Positions 1 to 7,162 of a stretch of 9,106 nt of DNA are shown piece by piece (the stretch's first letter is position 1; the number at the start of each line of letters is the position of its first letter). The notes below the pieces were generated by a model. It did not search any database. It saw only the letters and a list, made by a program, of their open reading frames with translations, and was not told the origin of the DNA. The translations under genes were made by a program, and so were the position numbers. Where the stretch lies: NCBI GenBank assembly GCA_001796415.1, contig MGML01000116.1, forward strand, positions 21,514 through 30,619, written 5' to 3'. The DNA comes from Chloroflexi bacterium RBG_13_46_14. Lineage in GTDB: Bacteria > Chloroflexota > Dehalococcoidia > Dehalococcoidales > UBA2162.

Positions 1-525
1 CTTCGTGGATCGTACAAGTATGACGATGAAGGGACTCCCGCTACTAAAACCTACCTGATCAGGGAAGGAAAACTGACGGGCAGACTCCATTCAAGGGAGA
101 CCGCCGCGAAAATGAATGAACGGCCAACCGGCAATGCCCGGGCGATCAATTATCGCTTTCCACCTATAGTAAGAATGTCGAACACATACATTGAACCGGG
201 AACTACGTCGTTCGAGAATATGATCAGTGATATTAAAGAAGGCATTTATGTAAAGAACTGGTTCGGCGGTACCACCAGTATGGAAATGTTCACCTTCTCA
301 GCCGGCGAGACTTACATGATACGAAACGGGAAAATAGAAGAGACAATGCGGCCTGTAGTTCTTGCGGGAAATGTCTTCGAAACCCTCATGAACATAGACG
401 CTATCGGTAATGATCTCGATATGAACCAGGGTGGAGGTTGCGGTAAGGGAGGTCAATCACCTCTTCCCGTATCTAATGGAAGTCCGCATATCAGGATCCA
501 GAACTGCCTGATTGGAGGTAATTAA
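1..525 (+). CDS. tldD: TldD metallopeptidase subunit, C-terminal part (5' end outside window)
   Basis: The reading frame is open from base 1 to the TAA at 523-525 and shows the last 174 residues; the full family length is about 480. TldD is the catalytic subunit of the TldD/TldE zinc peptidase, which in E. coli trims the microcin B17 leader and degrades unfolded CcdA antitoxin. Visible family signatures are YDDEGTP at visible residues 7-13, TGNAR at 43-47, RMSNTYIEPG at 58-67 and a GGGCGKGGQS stretch near the end. The Cys in that stretch (visible residue 147) matches the C-terminal Cys that helps hold the metal in characterised TldD. The HExxxH motif should lie just left of the window and cannot be checked. 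The ATG at 112 is an internal Met, because conserved TldD sequence continues upstream of it. The paralogous tldE follows immediately. The physiological substrate is unknown. Confidence 0.93.
   Translation, partial: LRGSYKYDDEGTPATKTYLIREGKLTGRLHSRETAAKMNERPTGNARAINYRFPPIVRMSNTYIEPGTTSFENMISDIKEGIYVKNWFGGTTSMEMFTFSAGETYMIRNGKIEETMRPVVLAGNVFETLMNIDAIGNDLDMNQGGGCGKGGQSPLPVSNGSPHIRIQNCLIGGN
514..519 (+). promoter_or_regulatory. Ribosome binding site for tldE, inside the tldD end
   Basis: GGAGGT lies in the last codons of tldD, 6 bases before the GTG at 526, which itself directly follows the tldD TAA. The strong Shine-Dalgarno match at ideal spacing fixes the non-ATG start and implies translational coupling of the two peptidase subunits. 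Confidence 0.8.
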
Positions 526-1824
526 GTGGAAAGAATTCTTAATGAAGCTAAAAAAGTAGCTGAAGAAGCTGAAGTATTCTGCATTACCTCCGAAACTACT
601 CCTGTTCAGTTCGAAGCCAACCGTCTTAAGCATGTCCAGAGCAAACAGAGTACGCATGTTGCTCTTCGAATTATAAAAGACGGCAGAATAGGATACGCCG
701 CATCAACAAACCTGAAAGAGAGCAGGAAAATAGTCGACTCAGCAGTCGAAACCGCAGAATTCGGTATGAAAGCTGAATTCGAGTTTCCTTCTTTGGACTC
801 ATACCCCAAAGTTGTCACCTATGATCCTGCCATACGCAGAGTCTCTACCGCAGAAATGACAGAACTCGGAGAAAAAATGATATCATCCGTAAGAAAAAAC
901 ACCCCTGAACTCCAGTGTGAAGCGAGTATCAGTAAAGGTACGATTTCCGTCCGATTGATCAACTCAAGAGGAGGTCAGGCTGAATACAGGAAGAGCGTCT
1001 TTAGCCTTGGTGTCGAAGGACAGCTTATACGTGGCACCGATATGCTGTTTGTTGGAGAAGGACAGAGTTCCTGCCATCCGATCAATGATATATCCGGGAT
1101 AGTCGAAATCGTCCTCCAGCAGCTTGAATTTTCCAGAATCAATACATCGATCAAGACAGGTGAATTACCGGTAATATTTACTCCCAGGGGTGTAACCAGC
1201 GCGCTGGTACAACCTCTCATGGCAGGTCTAAACGGTAAACTCGTACTTGAAGGTTCTTCACCGCTGGTAAACAAGCTTGGAGATAAATCTTTCGATAATG
1301 TTCTTTCCATATTTGACGATCCGACCATTGATTTTCAACCGGGCAGCCGGCCTTGTGATGACGAAGGAACAGCCAGCCAGAGAACTTCTCTTATTGAAAA
1401 CGGCGTGGTCTCTAATTTCCTCTATGATCTCCAGACCGCCGCCCTTGCCGGAAAGAAAAGTACGGGCAGTGGAGAAAGACATGGTGGTCTGCCTTCACCG
1501 TCAGTCAGCGCTTTTATCGTATCGGCCGGTGAAACCACCTTCAATGATATGGTTGCCGACATTAAAGAAGGCCTGGTTGTTGAATACCTGATGGGAGCCG
1601 GACAGGGTAATACTCTCGGTGGAGATTTCAGCGGCAACGTTCTCTTAGGTTACAGGATAGAAAATGGTAAAATAGTAGGTAGAGTGAAAGATACAATGGT
1701 TGCAGGGAATGTTTACAAGGTACTGAATCGTGTTGCCGCTATAGGAAGCGAAACGGTATGGGTCGGCGGCATGCTGCAAACTCCACCCATCTACTTCTCC
1801 AGCGTATCGGTATCGAGTAAGTAA
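526..1824 (+). CDS. tldE: TldE/PmbA, non-catalytic partner of TldD
   Basis: This 432-residue protein (GTG start, TAA stop) has the usual length and layout of TldE/PmbA. The N-terminal domain is at about 1-130 and includes a FEANRLKHVQSKQS stretch. The middle domain is at about 130-240. The C-terminal domain includes PRGVTSALVQPLMAGLNGK (about 220-238), RPCDDEGTASQ (275-285), a DLQTAALAGKKSTGSG loop (301-316) and MVAGNVYKVL (391-400). It contains no HExxxH, as expected for the subunit that pairs with catalytic TldD in a cytoplasmic heterodimer. Residues 339-409 resemble the TldD C-terminus (matching DIKEG, NGKI and VAGNV), reflecting the known paralogy. The GTG start is chosen because it follows GGAGGT at 6 bases and places the conserved N-terminus correctly. 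The gap from tldD is zero. Function is inferred from the family; the substrate cannot be predicted. Confidence 0.95.
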   Translation: MERILNEAKKVAEEAEVFCITSETTPVQFEANRLKHVQSKQSTHVALRIIKDGRIGYAASTNLKESRKIVDSAVETAEFGMKAEFEFPSLDSYPKVVTYDPAIRRVSTAEMTELGEKMISSVRKNTPELQCEASISKGTISVRLINSRGGQAEYRKSVFSLGVEGQLIRGTDMLFVGEGQSSCHPINDISGIVEIVLQQLEFSRINTSIKTGELPVIFTPRGVTSALVQPLMAGLNGKLVLEGSSPLVNKLGDKSFDNVLSIFDDPTIDFQPGSRPCDDEGTASQRTSLIENGVVSNFLYDLQTAALAGKKSTGSGERHGGLPSPSVSAFIVSAGETTFNDMVADIKEGLVVEYLMGAGQGNTLGGDFSGNVLLGYRIENGKIVGRVKDTMVAGNVYKVLNRVAAIGSETVWVGGMLQTPPIYFSSVSVSSK

Positions 1825-1857
1825 GACCAGCCCGTAGAGAACGTACACTTAAACCGA

Positions 1858-1880
1858 TCAGGAAAACCTGAAAATACAGG
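1858..1880 (+). promoter_or_regulatory. Two mutually exclusive small hairpins before the PAC2 gene
   Basis: In the 65-bp tldE-PAC2 gap, TCAGG (1858-1862) can pair with CCTGA (1867-1871) across an AAAA loop. The same CCTG (1867-1870) can instead pair with CAGG (1877-1880), which contains the only purine-rich ribosome-binding candidate before the ATG at 1890. Both stems are short (5 and 4 bp). The pairing is visible in the sequence, but a regulatory role is speculative. I see no promoter or T-rich terminator in this gap. Confidence 0.25.
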
Positions 1881-1889
1881 TATGATTAT

Positions 1890-2708
1890 ATGAATGATTC
1901 GGTTATAATTACAGCCAGACCCAAATTAAACAAGCCGAACCTGATAGCCGCATGGCCGGGAATCGGCCACGTATCCATGCTCGTCGCAAATTACCTGGAA
2001 AAGAAACTGGAATTTAAAAAACTTGGAAAGATAAATGCCCCCAGGTTTTTCGATCCAATCGGGGTAGCGGTCAGGAATAACGTCGTTGAAGCACCCCAAT
2101 TCCCTCAAGGTACCTTCTCTTACTGGAAAAATCCCAGCGGAGGAAGCGATATCATTCTCTTCATCGGGGAAGACCAGCCGTCATCGCATGCGTATGAATT
2201 AGCTAACGCCGTACTCGATGTAGGTATCAGATTCCAGACCAGGCGTATATATACGTGCGCTGCTGCCATAACCCGTATACATCACACCGAGCAACCCAGT
2301 GTCTGGGGGGTTGCCACCGTGCCTGAAATGCTTGAAGAGTTGAAAGTACGTGACCTGAACCATAAAGGTAATTTACAGATCTCGGGATTGAACGGACTTC
2401 TTATGGGCGTAGCGAAGGAGAGAAATATTGAAGGTATCTGCCTTCTTGCTGAAGTGCCGGGATATACAACCAGGATACAGAATCCAATAGCAGCTTATGC
2501 TATTCTTGGAGTTCTCCCGGAAATGCTTGGCATCAAGATAGACACGCTTGAAATATCGCAGGTTGCCGATGAGACTAAGAACAAGATGAAGCAGCTCGCT
2601 GCCGAAGCTATGGAAGAGTATATCGACCTTTTTACAGAACCGATATGGGAACAAGACGAAGGTGATGACGAAGGCGACGATGACTTTTACTACGAGGATA
2701 GCGATTAA
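1890..2708 (+). CDS. PAC2 family protein (proteasome-assembly-chaperone-like) with acidic tail
   Basis: This 272-residue protein resembles the PAC2 family, known from eukaryotic proteasome assembly chaperones and found widely in archaea, Actinobacteria and other bacteria, where its role is mostly undefined. Family-like features are NLIAAWPGIGHVSMLVANYL (17-36), a DIILFIGEDQPS strand and loop (87-98), YTCAAAITRIHHTEQPSVWGVA (121-142), ISGLNGLLMGVAKERNIEGICLLAEVPGY (164-192) and NPIAAYAILGVLPEMLGI (198-215). A helical stretch at 216-248 leads into a highly acidic tail (254-272) containing an EGDD-EGDD duplication. The C-terminus EDSD is not the HbYX motif used by archaeal PAC2-like proteins to dock on the 20S proteasome. 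No membrane segment or signal peptide is seen. The ATG at 1890 follows a weak ACAGG site; the in-frame alternatives lie further inside. Its stop overlaps the start of the HEAT gene, suggesting that the two products work together. No proteasome gene is in the window. Confidence 0.85.
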   Translation: MNDSVIITARPKLNKPNLIAAWPGIGHVSMLVANYLEKKLEFKKLGKINAPRFFDPIGVAVRNNVVEAPQFPQGTFSYWKNPSGGSDIILFIGEDQPSSHAYELANAVLDVGIRFQTRRIYTCAAAITRIHHTEQPSVWGVATVPEMLEELKVRDLNHKGNLQISGLNGLLMGVAKERNIEGICLLAEVPGYTTRIQNPIAAYAILGVLPEMLGIKIDTLEISQVADETKNKMKQLAAEAMEEYIDLFTEPIWEQDEGDDEGDDDFYYEDSD

Positions 2709-3646
2709 TGGATTCTTCCTTATCCGAGTCCGTCGGTAAAGCTATACGCGAGTTAACTGAAGGTGAAGAAATCCCCGGCAATACCACTCTTACCGAACTG
2801 TCCGGTCTTAGCCCGGCTGAAATGAAACTCTTCAGGGAAATCTGGGATAAGTTAAACACGGAACGCCGGATTCAAACGATCAGCCGTCTCTCGGAACTGG
2901 CTGAAGATAATCTTGAGTTAAATTTCGATGCGATTTTCAGATATTGTCTCTCGGATCCCGAGGAAGATATCCGCTCTATGGCTATCGGAGGACTCTGGGA
3001 AAATGAAGACACTTCCCTGATAGATCTTTTCATCAAACTCCTTGAAGAAGATGAATCCGATAGGGTGCAATCTGCAGCCGCGATAGCCCTGGGTAAGTAT
3101 GTCATACTGGCTGAACTGGGAAAACTCCGGGATGAGAATGCAGAAAAAGTACTGGAAGCTCTCCTGGGGGCGATCGATGACAGGAACAAATCGACAGAAG
3201 TTGTCAGGCGCGTACTTGAATCAACTGCCCCTTTAAGCGTTCCGGACGTTCAGGAAGCAATCAACGATGCATATTACAGCTACAATCCGAGTTTGATGAT
3301 CAGTGCAATCTATTCGATGGGTAAAAGCTGTAATTTATCATGGCTGCCCATTCTCTTAAAAGAAACGGAAAATGATGATCCTGAAATTAGATATGAAGCA
3401 GCCGGAGCCTGCAGTGAGTTAGAAGATGAGAGGGCTGTACCGGCACTGATAAAACTGGCCAACGAGGACGATGATATCGATGTTCAAATGGCAGCAATAC
3501 AGTCACTCGGGAAAATCGGCAGCCTCTCAGCCAGAGAGTGCCTTAAGCTCTGCCTTGAAAGTCATAACGATGCTGTGAAAGAAGCTGCTCAAGAAGCCCT
3601 TCAGAATATCGATGCGTCTGAAGACCCTTTATCCTTTCGGATGTAG
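2708..3646 (+). CDS. Acidic HEAT-repeat protein
   Basis: This 312-residue, strongly acidic soluble protein is built largely of paired helices of HEAT type. About 70 N-terminal residues (helical, not clearly repeats) are followed by repeat units at roughly 72-98, 104-131, 145-171, 180-207, 210-237, 242-270 and 274-302. The best units carry the usual pattern of D-P-E-I-R followed by A-A-x-A/L (DDPEIRYEAAGACSEL at 223-238, DIDVQMAAIQSLGKIG at 256-271, NDAVKEAAQEALQNI at 287-301). Such folds act as protein-binding scaffolds; a few bacterial relatives are bilin lyases, but nothing here points to pigment chemistry. The ATG at 2708 shares its A with the last base of the PAC2 stop (TAATG), a classic translational-coupling arrangement. 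The closest functional clue is therefore partnership with the PAC2 protein. No enzymatic motif, signal peptide or membrane segment is visible. The specific function is unknown. Confidence 0.88.
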   Translation: MDSSLSESVGKAIRELTEGEEIPGNTTLTELSGLSPAEMKLFREIWDKLNTERRIQTISRLSELAEDNLELNFDAIFRYCLSDPEEDIRSMAIGGLWENEDTSLIDLFIKLLEEDESDRVQSAAAIALGKYVILAELGKLRDENAEKVLEALLGAIDDRNKSTEVVRRVLESTAPLSVPDVQEAINDAYYSYNPSLMISAIYSMGKSCNLSWLPILLKETENDDPEIRYEAAGACSELEDERAVPALIKLANEDDDIDVQMAAIQSLGKIGSLSARECLKLCLESHNDAVKEAAQEALQNIDASEDPLSFRM

Positions 3647-3664
3647 AGAGGGAGAACTTCCGAT

Positions 3665-4201
3665 ATGATTTTTAGTAATAAGGTAATTTTACGTGAAAAG
3701 AGGACAGACGATGCCTGGGATGATTACTCCTGGGAAACTGACCCTGAACTCGCCCGGCTCGATGCTGCGCCCGTACTTACCATGCCCTACTCCGAATACC
3801 TGGAAGAATACACCGGCGAGCTGACCTACTACTCGTCAGGGAAAAGGTTTGCCATCGACACCCTGGATGGTGAACACATCGGTAATTGCTCATATTATAA
3901 TTCCGATGAATCAAGGGGGGAAACCGAGTTTGGTATCATGATCGGTAATCGCGACTACTGGGACGGAGGTTACGGTTCGGACGCAGTCACAGCTCTGGTA
4001 AATTACATTTTCAATACTACAAAGCTTAACCGTCTATACCTTAAGACACTTAACTGGAATGACCGCGCTCATAAATGCTTTCAAAAATGCGGTTTTCACA
4101 AATACGGAGAATCAACCCGCGGCAGGTATCACTTCGTACTGATGGAAATACTTCGTGCTGACTGGGAAGCAAACCAGTCGCTACCTCGAGAACTTACCTG
4201 A
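3665..4201 (+). CDS. GNAT family N-acetyltransferase, RimJ/RimL type
   Basis: This 178-residue protein has the GNAT fold of acetyl-CoA-dependent N-acetyltransferases that modify protein N-termini, amines or small molecules. It opens with VILREKRTDD (8-17), typical of the RimJ/RimL branch. A central strand (about 60-78) precedes the acetyl-CoA pyrophosphate-binding motif A, FGIMIGNRDYWDGGYGSDAV (89-108). The C-terminal motif B is NDRAHKCFQKCGF (132-144). The Tyr that often acts as general acid in motif B is Phe139 here, a replacement frequent in this branch. The ATG is preceded by GGGAG (3650-3654) at 10 bases. The gene lies 18 bp after the HEAT gene and is the last gene of the plus-strand cluster. 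It ends 8 bp from the convergent acyl-CoA synthetase gene. The substrate cannot be told from sequence; modification of a neighbouring product is conceivable but unsupported. Confidence 0.9.
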   Translation: MIFSNKVILREKRTDDAWDDYSWETDPELARLDAAPVLTMPYSEYLEEYTGELTYYSSGKRFAIDTLDGEHIGNCSYYNSDESRGETEFGIMIGNRDYWDGGYGSDAVTALVNYIFNTTKLNRLYLKTLNWNDRAHKCFQKCGFHKYGESTRGRYHFVLMEILRADWEANQSLPRELT

Positions 4202-4209
4202 TATTGGAC

Positions 4210-5604
4210 TTATCCTGCTTTGAAACTGTAATAATCATACGCATTCTTCAGTGCTTTCGCACCGCGTTCGATCGACGGAAAGGCCGGTACTCCCTTTTCC
4301 TGGAATAGCATCATCGCATCCATCGAACCCTGCATTTCTTCCGGGGTTGAATAAGCAACAATCGCCATCACCGGCTTGGATGATTTCTGCTTAATCCCAG
4401 CCATCGTGTCAATATCTATTTTCGGGGTTTCCGTCATCCCCCAGCGCGCGCCGGTAAGCAGTACCAGGTTATCGATGTTATCATCTCTGTCCAATACTTC
4501 CATTATCTGCGGAATCTTGTTTCGCGGCTGGCTGCCGGTATCGATCGGATTTCTGTATCCGCCACCTATCAGGGTCAGGAATGTACTCAGTTCCCGATAA
4601 GATTCATCCGAAAGCGTCGGAGAATATAAACCGGCCAAGGCAAACCCGTCAGCAATAGCCACAGACTGTCCTCCCGAGCCACCTGCTATACCTACCCTTT
4701 TTCCACGCACTGGAGGAAAATAAAGTAACGCTTTGATAGTATCGACAAGTTCTTCCATCGTAGAAACGCTGATCGCTCCGCACTGCCTGACAGCAGCATC
4801 CCAGATGTCATTTGAGACAGCCAGCGAGCCTGTATGAGAAGATATGGCACGTTCGCCCTCTTCGGATCTGCCGCCTTTCCATATAACAACCGACTTTTTC
4901 GCTGCTACTTCTTTCAGAACTTTCATGAACTTCTTGCCGTCCCTAACACCTTCAAGGTACATCCCGATCACTTCAACTTCTGAATCATAAGCAAAATATT
5001 CAAGGTAATCGGGAGAATCCAGCACAATACCGTTACCGAAACTGACTGCCTTACAGATACTGACACCCTGGAGATGTGCCTGTTGGCCGAGGGTAGTCGT
5101 ATGGGTACCGCTCTGGGAAATTATACCAACCGGTGAAAATGGACCTGAATTATCCCAGACAATCTGGCCTAGGCTTATCTTCGGATTATATATTCCCATA
5201 CAATTAGGACCGATCAGATGAAAATTAGCCGCATCGGCGATCTCTTTTAGCTGTCGTTCCAGTTCTATTCCCTCTGCTTCACCTGTTTCCGAGAAACCCG
5301 CCGTGAAGTAGTGTGCCGCCGCCACATCTGCAGCTATACAGTCTTTCAATACCTCGACAGCCGCCCTTCTCGGCGCGGACATTATTACCAGGTCGATCGG
5401 TTCGGGAACATCACGTACGCTGGTAAAATTGGTAAAACCGGCTGCTTCTATATCCTTAATAGTTTCCGGATTTACCTGTACCGAATAAAGTTTTCCTTCA
5501 AAATTCTTCTGGTCACGAAGCCATAACCAGTGCGGATTACCACCAACGACCACCAGGCATCTCGGTGTGAAAGCTCTGTCCAGTTTGGAAAAATCTACTT
5601 TCAA
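4210..5604 (-). CDS. Acyl-CoA synthetase (ADP-forming) alpha-type protein, CoA-binding
   Basis: This 464-residue protein has the architecture of the alpha subunit of ADP-forming acyl/acetyl-CoA synthetases: an N-terminal CoA-binding Rossmann domain (about 12-140), then two flavodoxin-like ligase-CoA domains (about 155-290 and 300-455). Supporting motifs are IGPNCMGIYNP (131-141), IISQSGT (161-167), the SSHTGSLA site with His257 (expected phosphohistidine carrier), AGGSGGQSVA (307-316) and NPIDTG (352-357). Such enzymes couple acyl-CoA cleavage to ATP formation, or the reverse. The ATP-grasp beta part is absent from the protein and from the window, so activity needs a partner encoded elsewhere. 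The first loop, GGNPHWLWL (21-29), replaces the family's usual glycine-rich GAS-type loop. The start is TTG, set by a strong ribosome site at 5611-5620; the first ATG would remove half of the CoA-binding domain. It lies 86 bp after purF. The acyl substrate is unknown. Confidence 0.88.
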   Translation of the reverse strand: MKVDFSKLDRAFTPRCLVVVGGNPHWLWLRDQKNFEGKLYSVQVNPETIKDIEAAGFTNFTSVRDVPEPIDLVIMSAPRRAAVEVLKDCIAADVAAAHYFTAGFSETGEAEGIELERQLKEIADAANFHLIGPNCMGIYNPKISLGQIVWDNSGPFSPVGIISQSGTHTTTLGQQAHLQGVSICKAVSFGNGIVLDSPDYLEYFAYDSEVEVIGMYLEGVRDGKKFMKVLKEVAAKKSVVIWKGGRSEEGERAISSHTGSLAVSNDIWDAAVRQCGAISVSTMEELVDTIKALLYFPPVRGKRVGIAGGSGGQSVAIADGFALAGLYSPTLSDESYRELSTFLTLIGGGYRNPIDTGSQPRNKIPQIMEVLDRDDNIDNLVLLTGARWGMTETPKIDIDTMAGIKQKSSKPVMAIVAYSTPEEMQGSMDAMMLFQEKGVPAFPSIERGAKALKNAYDYYSFKAG

Positions 5605-5610
5605 ATCAGT

Positions 5611-5620
5611 TCCTCTCCTC
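5611..5620 (-). promoter_or_regulatory. Ribosome binding site deciding the TTG start of the acyl-CoA synthetase gene
   Basis: Read on the minus strand this is GAGGAGAGGA, ending 6 bases before TTG at 5604-5602. No ATG or GTG candidate lies nearby, and the conserved CoA-binding domain begins just downstream. This supports the TTG start. Confidence 0.75.
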
Positions 5621-5641
5621 CGCAGTATTTTGGTATAGCAA

Positions 5642-5671
5642 AGTCTACTTTCAGAAGGATGAACCTGTCAA
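5642..5671 (-). promoter_or_regulatory. Probable sigma-70-type promoter for the acyl-CoA synthetase gene
   Basis: A perfect TTGACA (-35, 5671-5666) lies 18 bp from TAGACT (-10, 5647-5642, 4 of 6 consensus matches). The expected transcript start near 5635 leaves about a 30-base leader containing the strong ribosome site. The elements lie within the 86-bp gap after purF. The -10 is imperfect, so confidence is moderate; read-through from purF is also likely. Confidence 0.42.
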
Positions 5672-5690
5672 GATGGAAGTTAAAAAAAGA

Positions 5691-7118
5691 TTACCGCATC
5701 CTTACACTGAAGGAGTCATCATCGGTAGACTCCAGGGCCAGCTTATCCATCTCCACCTGTACCGGAATTGGATAGTCGCCGGTAAAACAGGCAAGGCAGA
5801 ACTTATCTCTCGGAAGACCGATCGACTTGATTAAGCCTTCAACACTTAAGTATCCAAGGGAATCTGCACCAATAAATTCACAGATTTCAGGTATAGTTTT
5901 CTGAGCCGCTAAAAGTTCCGAGCGTGTGGCCATATCAACGCCGAAGAAACAGGGAAACCGGATAGGAGGAGCGCAGATACGCATATGTACCTCTTTTGCA
6001 CCGGAATGTCGTATCATTTTTACCAGATGCGGTGTTGTCGTACCACGCACGATACTGTCATCCACCACTATTACTCTCTTTCCTTCGAGTACCTGCGGCA
6101 GAGGATTGAATTTTATCCGTACACCCAGGTCTCTAATACGCTGATCCGGTTCGATAAAGGTACGGCCAACATACCTGTTTTGTACCAGTCCTTCCATAAG
6201 GGGTATCCCCGATCGGTGCGCATAGCCGGTTGCGGCTGCGATGGCTGAACTCGGTACTCCCATCACCAGATCGGCATCTACAGGATGTTCTTCAGCCATA
6301 GTAGCGCCCATATCCTGCCTAGCCTGGTAAAGCAGTCTATCATATATCTTGCTGTCCAGTCTGGCAAAATATATGAATTCAAACACACACAAAGCGCGTT
6401 TTTCCGACTCTTCTTTATAATCTTTCATGCCCGTGGAGTCGATAGTGACTATTTCTCCCGGTTCCACTTCGCGTATAAACTGGGCACCGGTGTGGTCGAG
6501 AGCACAGGTTTCAGAGGCAAAGATATATCCCTCGCCGTTAATTCTTCCTAGACACAGAGGTCTGACACCAAATGGATCACGTACAGCAAACAGTGTGTCA
6601 GCTGTTAGAATGGTCAGTGAATAGGCACCCTGCAATCTATGCATGGCATACCGGATCTTTTCTACCCAGGTATCGCCTGGTGAAGATAGTATAAGGTTCG
6701 CTATTATTTCTGTATCGGTCGAGGTATGAAACACATATCCCTGGCTTTTCAGAGACTCCTGGAGATTTTCCGCATTGACGATGTTGCCGTTATGAGCCAC
6801 CGCTATGGTATTTTGCCCTTCACCAACTATAATAGGCTGGCAGTTAAATATCTTACTGGAACCCCGCGTTGAATAGCGGGTGTGACCGATAGCTATGTGA
6901 CCGGACAGTTGACTGAGAGACTCCTCATCGAATACCTGAGACACAAGCCCCATATTACCATGGTAGGATATTATCTCACCGTCGGACGTGGCAATACCGG
7001 CGCTTTCCTGGCCGCGATGCTGGAGGGAAAAAAGTGCAAAAAAGGTAAGTCTGGCTACATCTTCATCAGGAGCATAAATCCCAACGACTGCGCAGCTTTC
7101 GTGTAAGTCAGCGTGCAA
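5691..7118 (-). CDS. purF: Amidophosphoribosyltransferase (PurF), Fe-S type
   Basis: PurF catalyses the first committed step of purine synthesis in the cytoplasm: PRPP, glutamine and water give 5-phosphoribosylamine, glutamate and pyrophosphate. The 475 residues match the family's length. Cys9 in HESCAVVGIY is the Ntn-hydrolase nucleophile, so residues 1-8 are a short propeptide that must be removed. The glutaminase domain (about 9-240) shows LQHRGQESAGI (32-42), HTRYSTRG (79-86) and HNGNI (109-113). The phosphoribosyltransferase domain carries the PRPP loop VIVVDDSIVRGTTT (349-362). Cysteines 244 (CVFEFIYFAR), 390 (PCFFGVD), 441 and 444 (FCLACFTGDYP) match the four ligands of the [4Fe-4S] cluster in Bacillus-type enzymes, and this class shows maturation linked to the cluster. 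The start is TTG, preceded by AAGGAAGG at 7 bases. A strong promoter sits upstream. No other pur gene is in the window. Confidence 0.97.
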   Translation of the reverse strand: MHADLHESCAVVGIYAPDEDVARLTFFALFSLQHRGQESAGIATSDGEIISYHGNMGLVSQVFDEESLSQLSGHIAIGHTRYSTRGSSKIFNCQPIIVGEGQNTIAVAHNGNIVNAENLQESLKSQGYVFHTSTDTEIIANLILSSPGDTWVEKIRYAMHRLQGAYSLTILTADTLFAVRDPFGVRPLCLGRINGEGYIFASETCALDHTGAQFIREVEPGEIVTIDSTGMKDYKEESEKRALCVFEFIYFARLDSKIYDRLLYQARQDMGATMAEEHPVDADLVMGVPSSAIAAATGYAHRSGIPLMEGLVQNRYVGRTFIEPDQRIRDLGVRIKFNPLPQVLEGKRVIVVDDSIVRGTTTPHLVKMIRHSGAKEVHMRICAPPIRFPCFFGVDMATRSELLAAQKTIPEICEFIGADSLGYLSVEGLIKSIGLPRDKFCLACFTGDYPIPVQVEMDKLALESTDDDSFSVRMR

Positions 7119-7125
7119 AAATCCG

Positions 7126-7133
7126 CCTTCCTT
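7126..7133 (-). promoter_or_regulatory. Ribosome binding site deciding the purF TTG start
   Basis: On the minus strand AAGGAAGG ends 7 bases before TTG at 7118-7116. The frame stays open upstream but offers no ATG, GTG or TTG before this point. The TTG gives a normal 8-residue propeptide before the catalytic Cys. Confidence 0.7.
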
Positions 7134-7162
7134 AACTCCTCGACTTACCAGATTCCATCTTA

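Noticed and set aside
975..1328. 117-residue open frame antisense to tldE
   Set aside because: It is fully within a well-conserved gene, has no ribosome site or recognisable domain, and is best explained as a shadow frame. The same applies to the other long antisense frames in the window.
1844..1886. Promoter for the PAC2 gene
   Set aside because: TACACT and TATGAT resemble -10 boxes, but neither has a -35 match at 16-18 bp, and the second is too close to the start codon.
1825..1889. Peptide (RiPP) precursor gene next to tldDE
   Set aside because: The gap is only 65 bp and holds no usable open frame; no precursor-like small gene occurs elsewhere in the window, so a TldDE maturation substrate is not supported here.
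4160..4179. Perfect 6-bp inverted repeat GACTGG/CCAGTC near the convergent gene ends as a bidirectional terminator
   Set aside because: It lies inside the GNAT coding region, has an 8-base loop and no T-tract on either strand; there is no sign of intrinsic termination.
5682..5733. Possible purF terminator: GGAGTC/GACTCC hairpin (5712-5733) and a run of seven T on the minus strand (5688-5682)
   Set aside because: The hairpin is inside purF and 23 bases away from the T-run. A nearer stem (TCCTT/AAGGA) is weak and still about 10 bases off. This is not a convincing intrinsic terminator.
7119..7162. Purine riboswitch in the purF leader
   Set aside because: The leader is about 38 bases and lacks the paired stems and junction core of the purine or PRPP riboswitches.
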